Assembly (NCBI GenBank): GCA_031295385.1
Contig: JAUMOL010000011.1
Span: 1 to 64,000 of the forward strand
Reading direction: 5' to 3'
DNA length: 64,000 nt
DNA from: Collinsella sp.
GTDB lineage: Bacteria > Actinomycetota > Coriobacteriia > Coriobacteriales > Coriobacteriaceae
Shown in pieces: positions 44,061 through 52,377 of this stretch. Position numbers and translations under genes: made by a program. Numbering within the stretch: position 1 is the first letter of the stretch; each line of letters starts with the position of its first letter. The notes below the pieces were generated by a model. The model was given only the letters and a program-made list of their open reading frames with translations, was not told the DNA's origin and searched no databases.

Positions 44061-44834
44061 ATGGTTGTCCAGTATCTTCTAGTTGCACTGGTCGCATTTA
44101 TTGCGTCCATGGACGAGCAATTATTTGGCATTACGATGCTTGGTCGTCCGCTGTTTACGAGCCTGTTCGTTGGCTTGATCCTTGGCGATGTCCAGCAGGG
44201 CGTTATCGTCGGCGCTGCTTTGGAGTCCATGTTCATGGGCGCCATCATGGTCGGCGCGGCGGTTCCTCCCGAGGTCTATGCCTCCGGCGTGCTTGGCTGC
44301 GCGTTTGCCGTCATTACGGGTACGGGCACGGCAACTGCCGTCGCGCTCGCCCTTCCCGTCTCCGTCTTCCTTCAGGTGTGGCGCAACTTCTGCTACGCCG
44401 TTCCGGGTGCCTTTGCCTGCAGGAAGATTGAGACCGCTCTGGCAAATCGCGATCTTGCCAAGGCGAACCTGTACCATCTGACCGTCGTGCCGCTGTCGAT
44501 TGGCATTCCGTCTGCACTGCTGGTGTTTTGCTCGCTGTTCTTTGGTGCCGACCTCATCAACAATGCGCTCAACGCGATTCCGCAGTTTGTGATGGACGGC
44601 CTCAACGTTGCATCCGGCGTCATGGTCTGCATCGGCTTCGCACTTCTTATCAGGACCATGGGCGATAACAAGCTGCTTCCTTGGCTGTTCCTGGGATTCA
44701 TTATGGTCATCTACCTCAAGATGGACGTTATCGGCGTCGCCGCAGCTGCCATTTGCGTCGCACTGCTCCTGGCCTTCCGCGAGGGCTCGTCCGGTCCGCA
44801 GGCGGTTGCCGAGGATGAAGAGGAGGACTTCTAA
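44061..44834 (+). CDS. Mannose-family PTS EIIC of operon 2
   Basis: The 257-residue channel protein has FIASMDEQLFGITMLGRP, GLILGDVQQGVIVGAALE and GAIMVGAAVPPEVYASGV. Its stop overlaps the IID start by one base (TAATG), so the two are coupled. The ribosome site is weak; translation may depend on upstream coupling. Confidence 0.92.
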   Translation: MVVQYLLVALVAFIASMDEQLFGITMLGRPLFTSLFVGLILGDVQQGVIVGAALESMFMGAIMVGAAVPPEVYASGVLGCAFAVITGTGTATAVALALPVSVFLQVWRNFCYAVPGAFACRKIETALANRDLAKANLYHLTVVPLSIGIPSALLVFCSLFFGADLINNALNAIPQFVMDGLNVASGVMVCIGFALLIRTMGDNKLLPWLFLGFIMVIYLKMDVIGVAAAAICVALLLAFREGSSGPQAVAEDEEEDF

Positions 44835-45682
44835 TGGCTACCCAGAACACCGACCTCAAAGAGGCCAAGAAGGACGCGATTATGACTCCCGATATGTATC
44901 GGAGCATGTTCCTTCGCCAGTTTACGAGCCAGTGCTCGCAGTCGTACGACAAGATGATGGCAATGGGCTTCATGTACACCATTCAGAAGCCCCTGCGAAA
45001 GATCTATCCCAACGACGACGATTACTATGCGGCGCTCGATCGCCATACCGAGTTCTTTAACATCACGCCTCATGTGCTTCCGTTTGTAGCCGGCCTAACG
45101 GTTTCGATGGAAGAGCAGGCGGCCGCCGATAAGAACTTCGACACGTCCTCGATTAACGCCATGAAGGTCGGCCTCATGGGACCGCTTTCCGGCATTGGCG
45201 ATTCGTTCTACTGGGGTACGTTCCGCGTGGTCGCCGCCGGCATTGGTATTGGTATCGCTTCGACGGGCAACCCGCTCGGCCCCATCGTGTATGCGCTCAT
45301 CTACTCCGTGATTAACTTTGCAACGCGTATCGTCGCCGCCCATCTGGGATACGACCTGGGAACCAAGTTCCTGCAGCAGTCCGAAGAGAACAACCTTATG
45401 TCTCGCATGACGCATGCTGCCGGTGTCCTCGGAATGACCGTCATTGGCGCGATGATTGCGGCGCAGGTCTCGCTGTCCACTGCTTTGACCTTTGATGTGG
45501 GTGGTTCGGAGATTGTCCTGCAGGATTTGTTCGACTCGATCTTCCCTGGCCTTCTGCCCTTGCTGGCAACGTTCGCTTGCGTTGCCCTCTATAAAAAGGG
45601 TGTCAAGACCATTTGGATTATTATTGGCATCTTCGCGATCTGCATCATCGGAACGGGCTTGGGAGTGTTCGCGGCGGCGTAA
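44834..45682 (+). CDS. Mannose-family PTS EIID of operon 2
   Basis: The 282-residue protein has MFLRQFTSQCSQSYDKMMAM, MGFMYTIQKPLRK and KVGLMGPLSGIGDSFYWGT, the IID blocks. It pairs with the IIC gene whose stop it overlaps. It ends the operon before a clear terminator. Confidence 0.93.
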   Translation: MATQNTDLKEAKKDAIMTPDMYRSMFLRQFTSQCSQSYDKMMAMGFMYTIQKPLRKIYPNDDDYYAALDRHTEFFNITPHVLPFVAGLTVSMEEQAAADKNFDTSSINAMKVGLMGPLSGIGDSFYWGTFRVVAAGIGIGIASTGNPLGPIVYALIYSVINFATRIVAAHLGYDLGTKFLQQSEENNLMSRMTHAAGVLGMTVIGAMIAAQVSLSTALTFDVGGSEIVLQDLFDSIFPGLLPLLATFACVALYKKGVKTIWIIIGIFAICIIGTGLGVFAAA

Positions 45683-45727
45683 AGTTGACTGCTATGCTCG
45701 CGCGTTGGATAACTAACTGACCGTTTG

Positions 45728-45763
45728 AAAACGGGGCTCGGCGTAAGGCCGGCCCCGTTTTTT
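45728..45763 (+). terminator. Terminator of PTS operon 2
   Basis: Arms aaaacggggc and gccccgtttt precede a run of Ts. Confidence 0.9.
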
Positions 45764-45815
45764 GTTTGAGGGATTTTCCGACCGTCCAAAAATCCACGCT
45801 CGCCCATCACCTACG

Positions 45816-46055
45816 TATCTCTCATTTCTCATTTGTCACTAATACGAGAGATGGCACAAAGACGAGAGATGATTACGAGAGATAACTGAGCAGCAAAGAG
45901 ACAAGAAATCACGGCATTGTCTCAATATCGATTGTTCTACCAGCAAAAACATGTTTAAATGAAACAGATGGCAGATATCTTATCTCTCATCTTTCACTCA
46001 TCTCTAATACGAGAGATAACAGAGAGACAAGAGATAATTACGAGAGATAACTGAG
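45816..46055. promoter_or_regulatory. Duplicated CGAGAGAT operator array
   Basis: Two ~75-bp modules (45816-45890 and 45981-46055) each carry tatctctcat then three CGAGAGAT-type sites at the same 18 and 13 base spacings (45845, 45863, 45876; 46010, 46028, 46041; the site at 46028 reads CAAGAGAT). This fills the gap ahead of the AlbA-type gene. The gap otherwise holds a repeat fragment near 45773. Confidence 0.75.
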
Positions 46056-46112
46056 AGACGAAGGAAATCTATTCGCGGCATTCTCCGCCGGACCGAGCGA
46101 AAGGACGTGCAG

Positions 46113-47579
46113 ATGAACGAAAACGAGCTGACCGGTCTGCTCGAGTCTTTAAGGCGCATGGGCTCGGACGATCTTAACGTCGAGGTCAAGGAGAGCGCCA
46201 CGACGCTTTCCCGCGACGTATGGGAAACGGTTAGCGCATTCGCGAATACCGCCGGCGGCATCATCGTACTCGGAGTGAGCGAGCGCGCGGGCTTTGTCCC
46301 GGTTGAGAACTTTGAGACCGAGAAGGTGCTCAACCAATTTGTCGCAGGCATGGGTGATGCCGGCGGTCGCGGAAAACTGGCCAATCCGCCCAAATACACC
46401 ATTGAACGCGTGGAGCTCCAGGACACCGTGGTTCTGGTCATCACGATTGAGGAGCTCGACCCGTCGAGCAAGCCTTGTTATGTCATAGAGCGGGGCGCTC
46501 AAGGCGGCAGCTACAAACGCATCGATGACAAAGATGTTCCGCTCTCGTCGACCGAGGTTTTGGCACTGTCATCGTATGAACGGACGAGCCCCAGTGGTCG
46601 CGATGCAGTACCCGGCGCGGTCGCAGGCGATCTTGACGAGGCCCTGGTCGACCGCACGATAGAGCGTGCTTTCTCGCTGACACCCCGTGCAATGCGCGGC
46701 GCGCCGGACAAGAAAACGAAGCTGGAGCGCCTGAATTTCCTCGACTCCCAGGGCAATGTTACTAAGGCCGGGCTCCTGGCCGCGGGTGCCTATCCTCAGC
46801 AGTTCTATCCCAAGCTCTTTATCGATGTGGCGGTCTATGCCGGAACGCAGAAGGGCGCGGCGGGGTCGTTGAGGTTCATGGACCGTACGATCTGCGAGGG
46901 AACGTTGGGCGAAATGATCTCGGATGCCGTCGCGGCAATCGCCAAGAATTTGCGGCGAACCTCGACGATCCAAGGCGTCTCGCGTGTCGACTCGCTGGAG
47001 ATTCCCGAGGAAGTCCTGCGCGAGGCAATCGCCAACGCCGTAATCCACCGAGAATACGGAGATCGGTTCTGTGGGCAGTCGATCGCTGTTGACGTCTTTG
47101 ATGACCGTATCGAGGTGACGAACCCCGGCGGCCTATACGGGGGAAAGACTCGCGAGAACTTGTTTGACGGCAGCTCCCGATGCCGTAACGCGACGCTCGT
47201 GAAACTCATGTCGATTGTCCCGCTGCCGGATGGCGCAGGTTCGCCGGCTGAGGGCAATGGCTCGGGCATCCCGATGATGATCGATGCCATGCGCGCGCAT
47301 GGTCTGGCCGAGCCCCTGTTCTGCCCGGGGTTCGATCGGTTCAAGGTCGTACTTTACCGTTCAAAGATCGAGCCGGTCGATCATGGCGGGGGCTTAATTG
47401 TGACGGCACTCAAACACTACGGCGAGCTGGGGACGCGTGAGCTGGCAGAACGTACGGGGCTTACAATTTCCCAGGTAAGGTCGCGCGTCAACGCGCTCAT
47501 TGCTCAAGGCGAGCTTGAGCCCACGGCGCCGGCGACGAGCCGCAACCGCAAGTATCGACTGTCAGAGCGCGTGGAATAA
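46113..47579 (+). CDS. Schlafen-AlbA_2 domain regulator with ATPase-like and winged-helix parts
   Basis: The 488-residue protein has an N-terminal AlbA_2 domain (residues about 20-130; ESATTLSRDVWETVSAFANT then GGIIVLGVSE), a central ATP-binding-type region (REAIANAVIHREYGD near 310, VTNPGGLYGG) and a C-terminal winged helix (LGTRELAERTGLTISQVRSR). Such proteins are putative transcription regulators. The ATG at 46113 follows GAAAGGA. The CGAGAGAT array just upstream suggests autoregulation. Confidence 0.8.
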   Translation: MNENELTGLLESLRRMGSDDLNVEVKESATTLSRDVWETVSAFANTAGGIIVLGVSERAGFVPVENFETEKVLNQFVAGMGDAGGRGKLANPPKYTIERVELQDTVVLVITIEELDPSSKPCYVIERGAQGGSYKRIDDKDVPLSSTEVLALSSYERTSPSGRDAVPGAVAGDLDEALVDRTIERAFSLTPRAMRGAPDKKTKLERLNFLDSQGNVTKAGLLAAGAYPQQFYPKLFIDVAVYAGTQKGAAGSLRFMDRTICEGTLGEMISDAVAAIAKNLRRTSTIQGVSRVDSLEIPEEVLREAIANAVIHREYGDRFCGQSIAVDVFDDRIEVTNPGGLYGGKTRENLFDGSSRCRNATLVKLMSIVPLPDGAGSPAEGNGSGIPMMIDAMRAHGLAEPLFCPGFDRFKVVLYRSKIEPVDHGGGLIVTALKHYGELGTRELAERTGLTISQVRSRVNALIAQGELEPTAPATSRNRKYRLSERVE

Positions 47580-47679
47580 ATGCGCTAGTGGACGAGGCGA
47601 CCCAATAATCGACCCTCGATTGGCGCCCACTAAGGTAAAGCGGTTGTTGCTCAGTCGACGGTGATGCTGAAGACTCGGC

Positions 47680-48171
47680 TTACGCCGGCATGGCCACGAA
47701 CCCGTCCATCAAGAACAGCCTAAGAACCAGCTTGATTACATTTCCCGGTTTGACTTCTGCCGCGTCAAAGACGTGGCGCTCGGCGAGCTCGCTGCAGTAT
47801 GCATAGATGTCGCGGATAAGGTCCGCGCCCGAAAGCGTAAACATGTAGCCTGCGTCCGAAAGCGCATTGGGCGCGGCGGGCAACTTGGCCATGTGGCAGA
47901 ACGTTTGCAGGTCGGGCGCCATAACATTCTGGTAGTCGAGGTGGCCGCCGGCATCCTGTTCGGCAAGCTCCAATTGGCGCACGAAATCCAGCGCCGCTGC
48001 CAGCACAAAGCTCGGCGTAGGCGCGTTGACGTCCTGAGTGGTCGCCACGAGCCTGCCCGCCGCCTGCGTGACAAGCCAAGCGACCTCGCGCTGGCAACGC
48101 ACGGCCTTGCGCGTAACCGGCTTGATGGACGAAGAAGAAACGCTCCCCTTAGGCGGATTCGAAGCAGCCAT
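47680..48171 (-). CDS. Conserved-looking protein, function unknown
   Basis: The 163-residue protein has an N-terminal Ser-rich segment, then a mostly helical body (residues 25-160) with no motif I know. GGGAGGG precedes the ATG at 48171, which supports the start. It is convergent with the AlbA-type gene. Cytoplasmic; no membrane segment. Confidence 0.6.
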   Translation of the reverse strand: MAASNPPKGSVSSSSIKPVTRKAVRCQREVAWLVTQAAGRLVATTQDVNAPTPSFVLAAALDFVRQLELAEQDAGGHLDYQNVMAPDLQTFCHMAKLPAAPNALSDAGYMFTLSGADLIRDIYAYCSELAERHVFDAAEVKPGNVIKLVLRLFLMDGFVAMPA

Positions 48172-48386
48172 AAGACCCTCCCATGAACAATCCGGCCCAA
48201 CAAGCCCGGATGAAACACGTGCTACATCAGTATACAGGGGAGTGGGGTGGCGGGGTACGAGCGCGCCAGCGGCAAACCGAGAGCATCAACGATGTGCCGA
48301 TCACGGAATGAGATCTCGTAATAATTGACTCTTGGTCATATTATTGAGGGGCATGACTCGCGTTCGTATGGTTGTAGGCGCTGGCG

Positions 48387-49469
48387 ATGAACGACATTGA
48401 CCTTGCTGTTCCGTTGATGGATGGACCAAGCTATGACCGTGCCTGCAGTCTTGTGCCTTCTGAATACGTTGAGGCATGGGAGTGGTTTCTGGGTGAGGAG
48501 CAGCGCGGCGGCGTTTGGACCAGCCTCCCGCACCACACCAAGGAAGATAGCCCTCAGTATCAGTATCGTTTGAGAATTGGCTCGGACTTCTTTCCCGTAA
48601 CGCGGGATTCAGGGATCTTCTGGCCGGGCCAGGATCGGGTGAAGCAAGATCCCAATAAGATCTTTGCGCTTTCGGTCCATAACTCTAAAAAGAGCTTCTA
48701 CACCGATGTGCCTCCGCTCTATTTGGATGATGGTACGTGGGTCATTAAGTATTCGGTTCAAGCGCCGGGTACCGTTGGTTTTCGAGACCAGAATTACAAC
48801 CGTAAAATGCTCAACTGCATGGAATGTGGCGTCCCAGTCGGAGTCATATTTGCAACCGAGGTGGGCTACAAGGTGCTCGGCCTTGCGTTTGTTGAGCGGT
48901 TCGAGCCCGAAAACGGATGGTTTGTTCTGCACGGTCCTGTTCATAAAGGCGGACCGGACCCTCGTTTTGCGCCCGACATGAGTTATCTGAAGCACATGCC
49001 CGTCGATATAGAGTTTGCCGGACAGGGTACGACCGACGACGAAAAGGTCCGCTATGCGTTAAGGCGCGAGCGATTGGGGCAGCAATGGTTCCGCAAGCAG
49101 CTCGTTGCCGCCTATGACGGCCGTTGCGCGGTGTCGGACTGCGGCGTCAGCGAAGCTCTGGAGGCCGCACATATCGAGAATTACTCGGGACCCAAATCGC
49201 AGGTTGCCAGCAACGGCATTCTGCTTCGGCGCGACCTTCATTCCCTATTTGATGCTCACCTGATTTCGTTTGAGCCTGTTTGCGGCGAATATCGGCTGTG
49301 CGGATCGTACCTGCTGGATAAGACCGACTACGCTTCCTTTGCGGGTGCGACGCTAAGGCAGCCGAATGAGCGTCAGTGGCGACCCAATACGGTGTTTCTT
49401 GAGGCCCATCGCATTGAGTTCGATCGCTCGGAAAAGAAGCGTGAAAAGGCGGGGCTTCTGCCGTATTAG
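48387..49469 (+). CDS. HNH endonuclease with a PUA/SRA-like N-terminal domain
   Basis: The 360-residue protein ends with an HNH nuclease (residues about 240-300; CAVSDC ... LEAAHIENYSG ... NGILLRRDLHSLFD). The N-terminal 200 residues contain GVIFATEVGYKVLGLAFVER, which looks like a base-recognition fold but I cannot confirm it. This layout fits a modification-dependent restriction enzyme. No methyltransferase is adjacent. The start is uncertain; an in-frame ATG lies at 48417. GC is below average. Confidence 0.7.
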   Translation: MNDIDLAVPLMDGPSYDRACSLVPSEYVEAWEWFLGEEQRGGVWTSLPHHTKEDSPQYQYRLRIGSDFFPVTRDSGIFWPGQDRVKQDPNKIFALSVHNSKKSFYTDVPPLYLDDGTWVIKYSVQAPGTVGFRDQNYNRKMLNCMECGVPVGVIFATEVGYKVLGLAFVERFEPENGWFVLHGPVHKGGPDPRFAPDMSYLKHMPVDIEFAGQGTTDDEKVRYALRRERLGQQWFRKQLVAAYDGRCAVSDCGVSEALEAAHIENYSGPKSQVASNGILLRRDLHSLFDAHLISFEPVCGEYRLCGSYLLDKTDYASFAGATLRQPNERQWRPNTVFLEAHRIEFDRSEKKREKAGLLPY

Positions 49470-49590
49470 CGTATTTGGCTTTGGCATTCTTTGACGATCG
49501 TGTTGTTTGATCGGATCGCGTGGCGATGCAATCTCGCGCCCGCCCGCCGGTGCATGCTCTTCCTGATTTGTATAGCGAGAAGGGGCATGT

Positions 49591-49875
49591 ATGAGCTGGC
49601 GAGGCGATATTGCGATGGGGAAGTACGGAAAACTGCCGTGTGCCCTTATCGACAACAATATGTTTCCGAGCGTAGAGGTTGATTGCGGGTCGTTTGTCGT
49701 CGCCTGCCCTTGCTGCGGCTCGCAAATACCGTGTCTCGACATTCGGTTCATCGATGCACGTGACAGGTTCAGCGACGAAGTGAGGAAACGTACGGGCGTT
49801 CATATGCCGGTGTATCCGGAGAAATGCCCTGTTTGTGGCCTCGATATCGTGTACGACGCCGGCGACGAGGGATAG
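49591..49875 (+). CDS. Small zinc-binding protein, function unknown
   Basis: The 94-residue protein has CPCCGSQIPC near residues 39-48 and CPVCGLD near 80-86, so two knuckles of a zinc ribbon. AAGGGG precedes the ATG. It follows the HNH gene by 121 bases on the same strand. No partner is obvious. Confidence 0.6.
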   Translation: MSWRGDIAMGKYGKLPCALIDNNMFPSVEVDCGSFVVACPCCGSQIPCLDIRFIDARDRFSDEVRKRTGVHMPVYPEKCPVCGLDIVYDAGDEG

Positions 49876-49912
49876 GTGATGCGGAGGAGTTGGCTGTGAG
49901 TGTCTTTTGCCT

Positions 49913-50599
49913 CTACAAATAAATCCCCTCACCGAGTTGCTTGTGGAACTCGGCGTGATGGTCGCGTGCCCAGGTAAAGAGCGCCTGGTCAAAGTCGGTA
50001 CGCGTGGCCGGGACGCCAAAGACGCCGGCAACTTCGACGCGTATAAACTCCAGTGCCGGCAGCTTGTTGATGGCAGTGAGGGCAAACGGGGACGAGGGCT
50101 CCTCGAACAGATAGCGGCTGCCTTGCAGCGCGTCGCAACTGGTGCACGTGTTGCCGAGCGACGGGGCTTTGGAGGCTCGCGCGCCTACGGGCTTGTAACC
50201 GCAGCGCTTATGAAGGTAGTCGCGGATCTCGCCCGGTACGCAGCCAAGAGCGGGCACGATGGCGAGTGCGTTGGCGTTGGCCGTGTCGATGGCAATGTAC
50301 CCGGCTTCGTTGGGCGCGTGCGCGATGGCGATGCTCTCGTCGTTATCGGTTCGATAGGGAATGCCGAAGGCCGCGACCGAGGTCTCTTTGTGACACTTCC
50401 AGCACTCGCGCTTGCCCAGTACTAGATATATATACGGCGCTGAGGGGTCGGATCGGTCAACACCGGGCAGCCACTCGGCAAAGGGCTCGGGGTTGACGCC
50501 GCTGGGTACATACCAGATCTTCTTGGTCCGGTCCCATTTGGCGCCCAGCGCCTTGGCTTCTTCTTTGTGCGAAAAGGGGACATCGAGCTCGGTGCGCAT
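49913..50599 (-). CDS. DUF5710 domain protein
   Basis: The 228-residue protein starts with a DUF5710 module (DVPFSHKEEAKALGAKWDRT then WYVPSG), which is found with primases and DNA-processing proteins. A zinc knuckle-like CWKCHKET and later CTSC follow. I start at 50599, five bases after AAGGAG. The open frame extends much further upstream but that extension crosses a tRNA gene and its terminator, so it is not coding. Confidence 0.75.
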   Translation of the reverse strand: MRTELDVPFSHKEEAKALGAKWDRTKKIWYVPSGVNPEPFAEWLPGVDRSDPSAPYIYLVLGKRECWKCHKETSVAAFGIPYRTDNDESIAIAHAPNEAGYIAIDTANANALAIVPALGCVPGEIRDYLHKRCGYKPVGARASKAPSLGNTCTSCDALQGSRYLFEEPSSPFALTAINKLPALEFIRVEVAGVFGVPATRTDFDQALFTWARDHHAEFHKQLGEGIYL

Positions 50600-50796
50600 G
50601 GTGGCTCCTTGGTGCTGCAGGTGTAAGTGGCTCAAGGATACCGCAGGGCGCAGACATCGCGGCGTTTTGCTGAGGAGTTGCGGCTCGGATGGGTTCGAGA
50701 CGCGTTGGCCTCGGCCTCGGTGGCTATTGACGCGGTTTTGTGTATGGGCAGGGTGGTTGCTTGGGCGGTTGGAGCTGCCAGCTGATTTGGCGACAT

Positions 50797-50833
50797 AAAA
50801 CAAAACAGCCCAGAGGACATAGCCTCTGAGCTG
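50797..50833 (-). terminator. Terminator of the tRNA-Val gene
   Basis: Arms cagcccagagg and cctctgagctg pair with one mismatch. On the minus strand they are followed by TTTTGTTTTAT. Confidence 0.85.
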
Positions 50834-50841
50834 CGAACATT

Positions 50842-50916
50842 TGGTGGGCGTTAGAAGATTTGAACTTCTGACCTCTTCCGTGTCAGGGAAGCGCTCTCCC
50901 CCTGAGCTAAACGCCC
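50842..50916 (-). tRNA. tRNA-Val, anticodon GAC
   Basis: The 75-nt gene folds with acceptor GGGCGTT/AACGCCC, a D arm GCTCA...GAGC, an anticodon stem CTTCC/GGAAG with loop CTGACAC, and a TTCAAAT T loop. CCA is encoded. The gap 50917-51205 beyond it holds no gene I can support. Confidence 0.96.
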
Positions 50917-51205
50917 GATCAAGGGTGCGCAAGTGCGCAAGGGATAATATAACGGAGCCTGAACTCGGTGGCAAGAACATTTTTAAAAATCGCTTACATT
51001 GTGGAATTCGGGGGCTTTGTCGTATCCATTTCAAAAGAGCCTGCTGCCGCGATTTGGCTGTCGCATAATGCAAGGCCATTGCGGTATCGAGCTATGGAAA
51101 GACGCCTGCGGAATTGTCCTACCGATAAACGGACAAGCCTCCAGCTGGTGACTTCGCCGTGGTAAGGTAAGCCGAATTGTTTCCAGGCTGTTTCGGGGGA
51201 GTGGA

Positions 51206-52228
51206 ATGAGCAAAGAGTGTGTCGAGCAGGTCGAAGGCGCAGGGGCTTCGGTGCCGATGACCGATATATCGAACATTGATGTGCCCGAGGGCACCGACGA
51301 GCTCAGCCGCAACACCCGTCGCGCATGGCGCGACCGCCTGAACAGCGCTTCGACGCGCAAGATGATCACGGGCGTCTTGGCTACGCTGGTGGGCGGTTCG
51401 TTTTGGGGCTTCTCGGGCACCAGCGCGAGTTTTTTGTTCGATACCTACCATGTCGATACGCTGTGGCTTATGAGCGTGCGTCAGATTCTCGCCGGCCTGC
51501 TCTTTATGGCTGTGGTTGTCACGCGCGACCGCGCACGCCTGGTCAAGCTTTGGACGACGCCCGCTGATCGCAAGCAGCTGCTGCTCTTTACCGCTTTTGG
51601 CCTGCTGTTCAACCAGTTTTGCTATCTTTCGGCCGTGCGCCTGACGAACGCCGGAACCGCGACGGTGCTCCAGTGCCTGCAGCTCGTTATCATCATGGGC
51701 TACGCCTGCGTGACCGATCGCCGCATGCCGCGTACTCGCGAAGTCATCGGCATTGGCCTGGCTCTGGGTGGAACCTTTTTAATCGCCACCGGCGGCGACC
51801 CCACCAGCCTGAATATCTCGCCGCTTGGCCTGGCAGCAGGTCTTATGTGTGCGGTCAGCGCCGCGTGTATGGCGGTGATTCCCGCCAAGATCCTGCCCGA
51901 ATACGGCAGCCCCATCGTCACGGGCTCGGCAATGCTCACGGCGGGCGTGGTCTCGTGCGTCTTCGTGCAGCCCTGGGCGCATATGCCGGCGCTCGACGCT
52001 GCCGGCATCGAGGCGCTCGCGGTGTTCGTGGTTATCGGCTCGTTTTTTGCTTACATGCTTTATATGCAGGGCGTTAAGGACATCGGCTCGGTGCGCGCGA
52101 GCCTCATCGGAACTGTGGAGCCGGTTTCGGCGACCATCACCAGCGCCGTTATGCTGGGGACGGTGTTTTTGCCGACCGACCTTATCGGCTTTGTCATGAT
52201 CATCGTGATGATGTTCCTTACGGTGTAG
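51206..52228 (+). CDS. EamA/DMT-family transporter
   Basis: The 340-residue protein has a soluble N-terminal segment of about 50 residues, then ten helices in two EamA repeats (GGSFWGFSGTSASFLF; YLSAVRLTNAGTATVLQCLQ; GSVRASLIGTVEPV). It probably exports a small metabolite. It is unrelated in position to the EamA gene at 17939. GGGGGAG precedes the ATG. Confidence 0.85.
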   Translation: MSKECVEQVEGAGASVPMTDISNIDVPEGTDELSRNTRRAWRDRLNSASTRKMITGVLATLVGGSFWGFSGTSASFLFDTYHVDTLWLMSVRQILAGLLFMAVVVTRDRARLVKLWTTPADRKQLLLFTAFGLLFNQFCYLSAVRLTNAGTATVLQCLQLVIIMGYACVTDRRMPRTREVIGIGLALGGTFLIATGGDPTSLNISPLGLAAGLMCAVSAACMAVIPAKILPEYGSPIVTGSAMLTAGVVSCVFVQPWAHMPALDAAGIEALAVFVVIGSFFAYMLYMQGVKDIGSVRASLIGTVEPVSATITSAVMLGTVFLPTDLIGFVMIIVMMFLTV

Positions 52229-52377
52229 CTAGCGCCGCCGCCAAGACAGAAAAGGTGTTGTGCCGCATTTTCGCCAATTGACGTCCGTGTCTGGAGTTTA
52301 GCTGTCGATGCTCAAAATGCCATAAACTAGTAACGTTATGGACTTTTTCATTGCGACTCAATTGCGAGGATTTCTTT

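Noticed and set aside
45816..46055. CRISPR array
   Set aside because: The repeated units are only 8-10 bases, spacers are not uniform in a CRISPR manner, and no cas gene is present. An operator array fits better.
48325..48344. Promoter TTGACT/TATTAT ahead of the HNH gene
   Set aside because: The two boxes are only eight bases apart, far short of the normal spacer.
49913..51079. A 388-residue minus-strand reading frame
   Set aside because: Its upstream half crosses the tRNA-Val gene and terminator. Only the part from 50599 has a ribosome site and a DUF5710 start.
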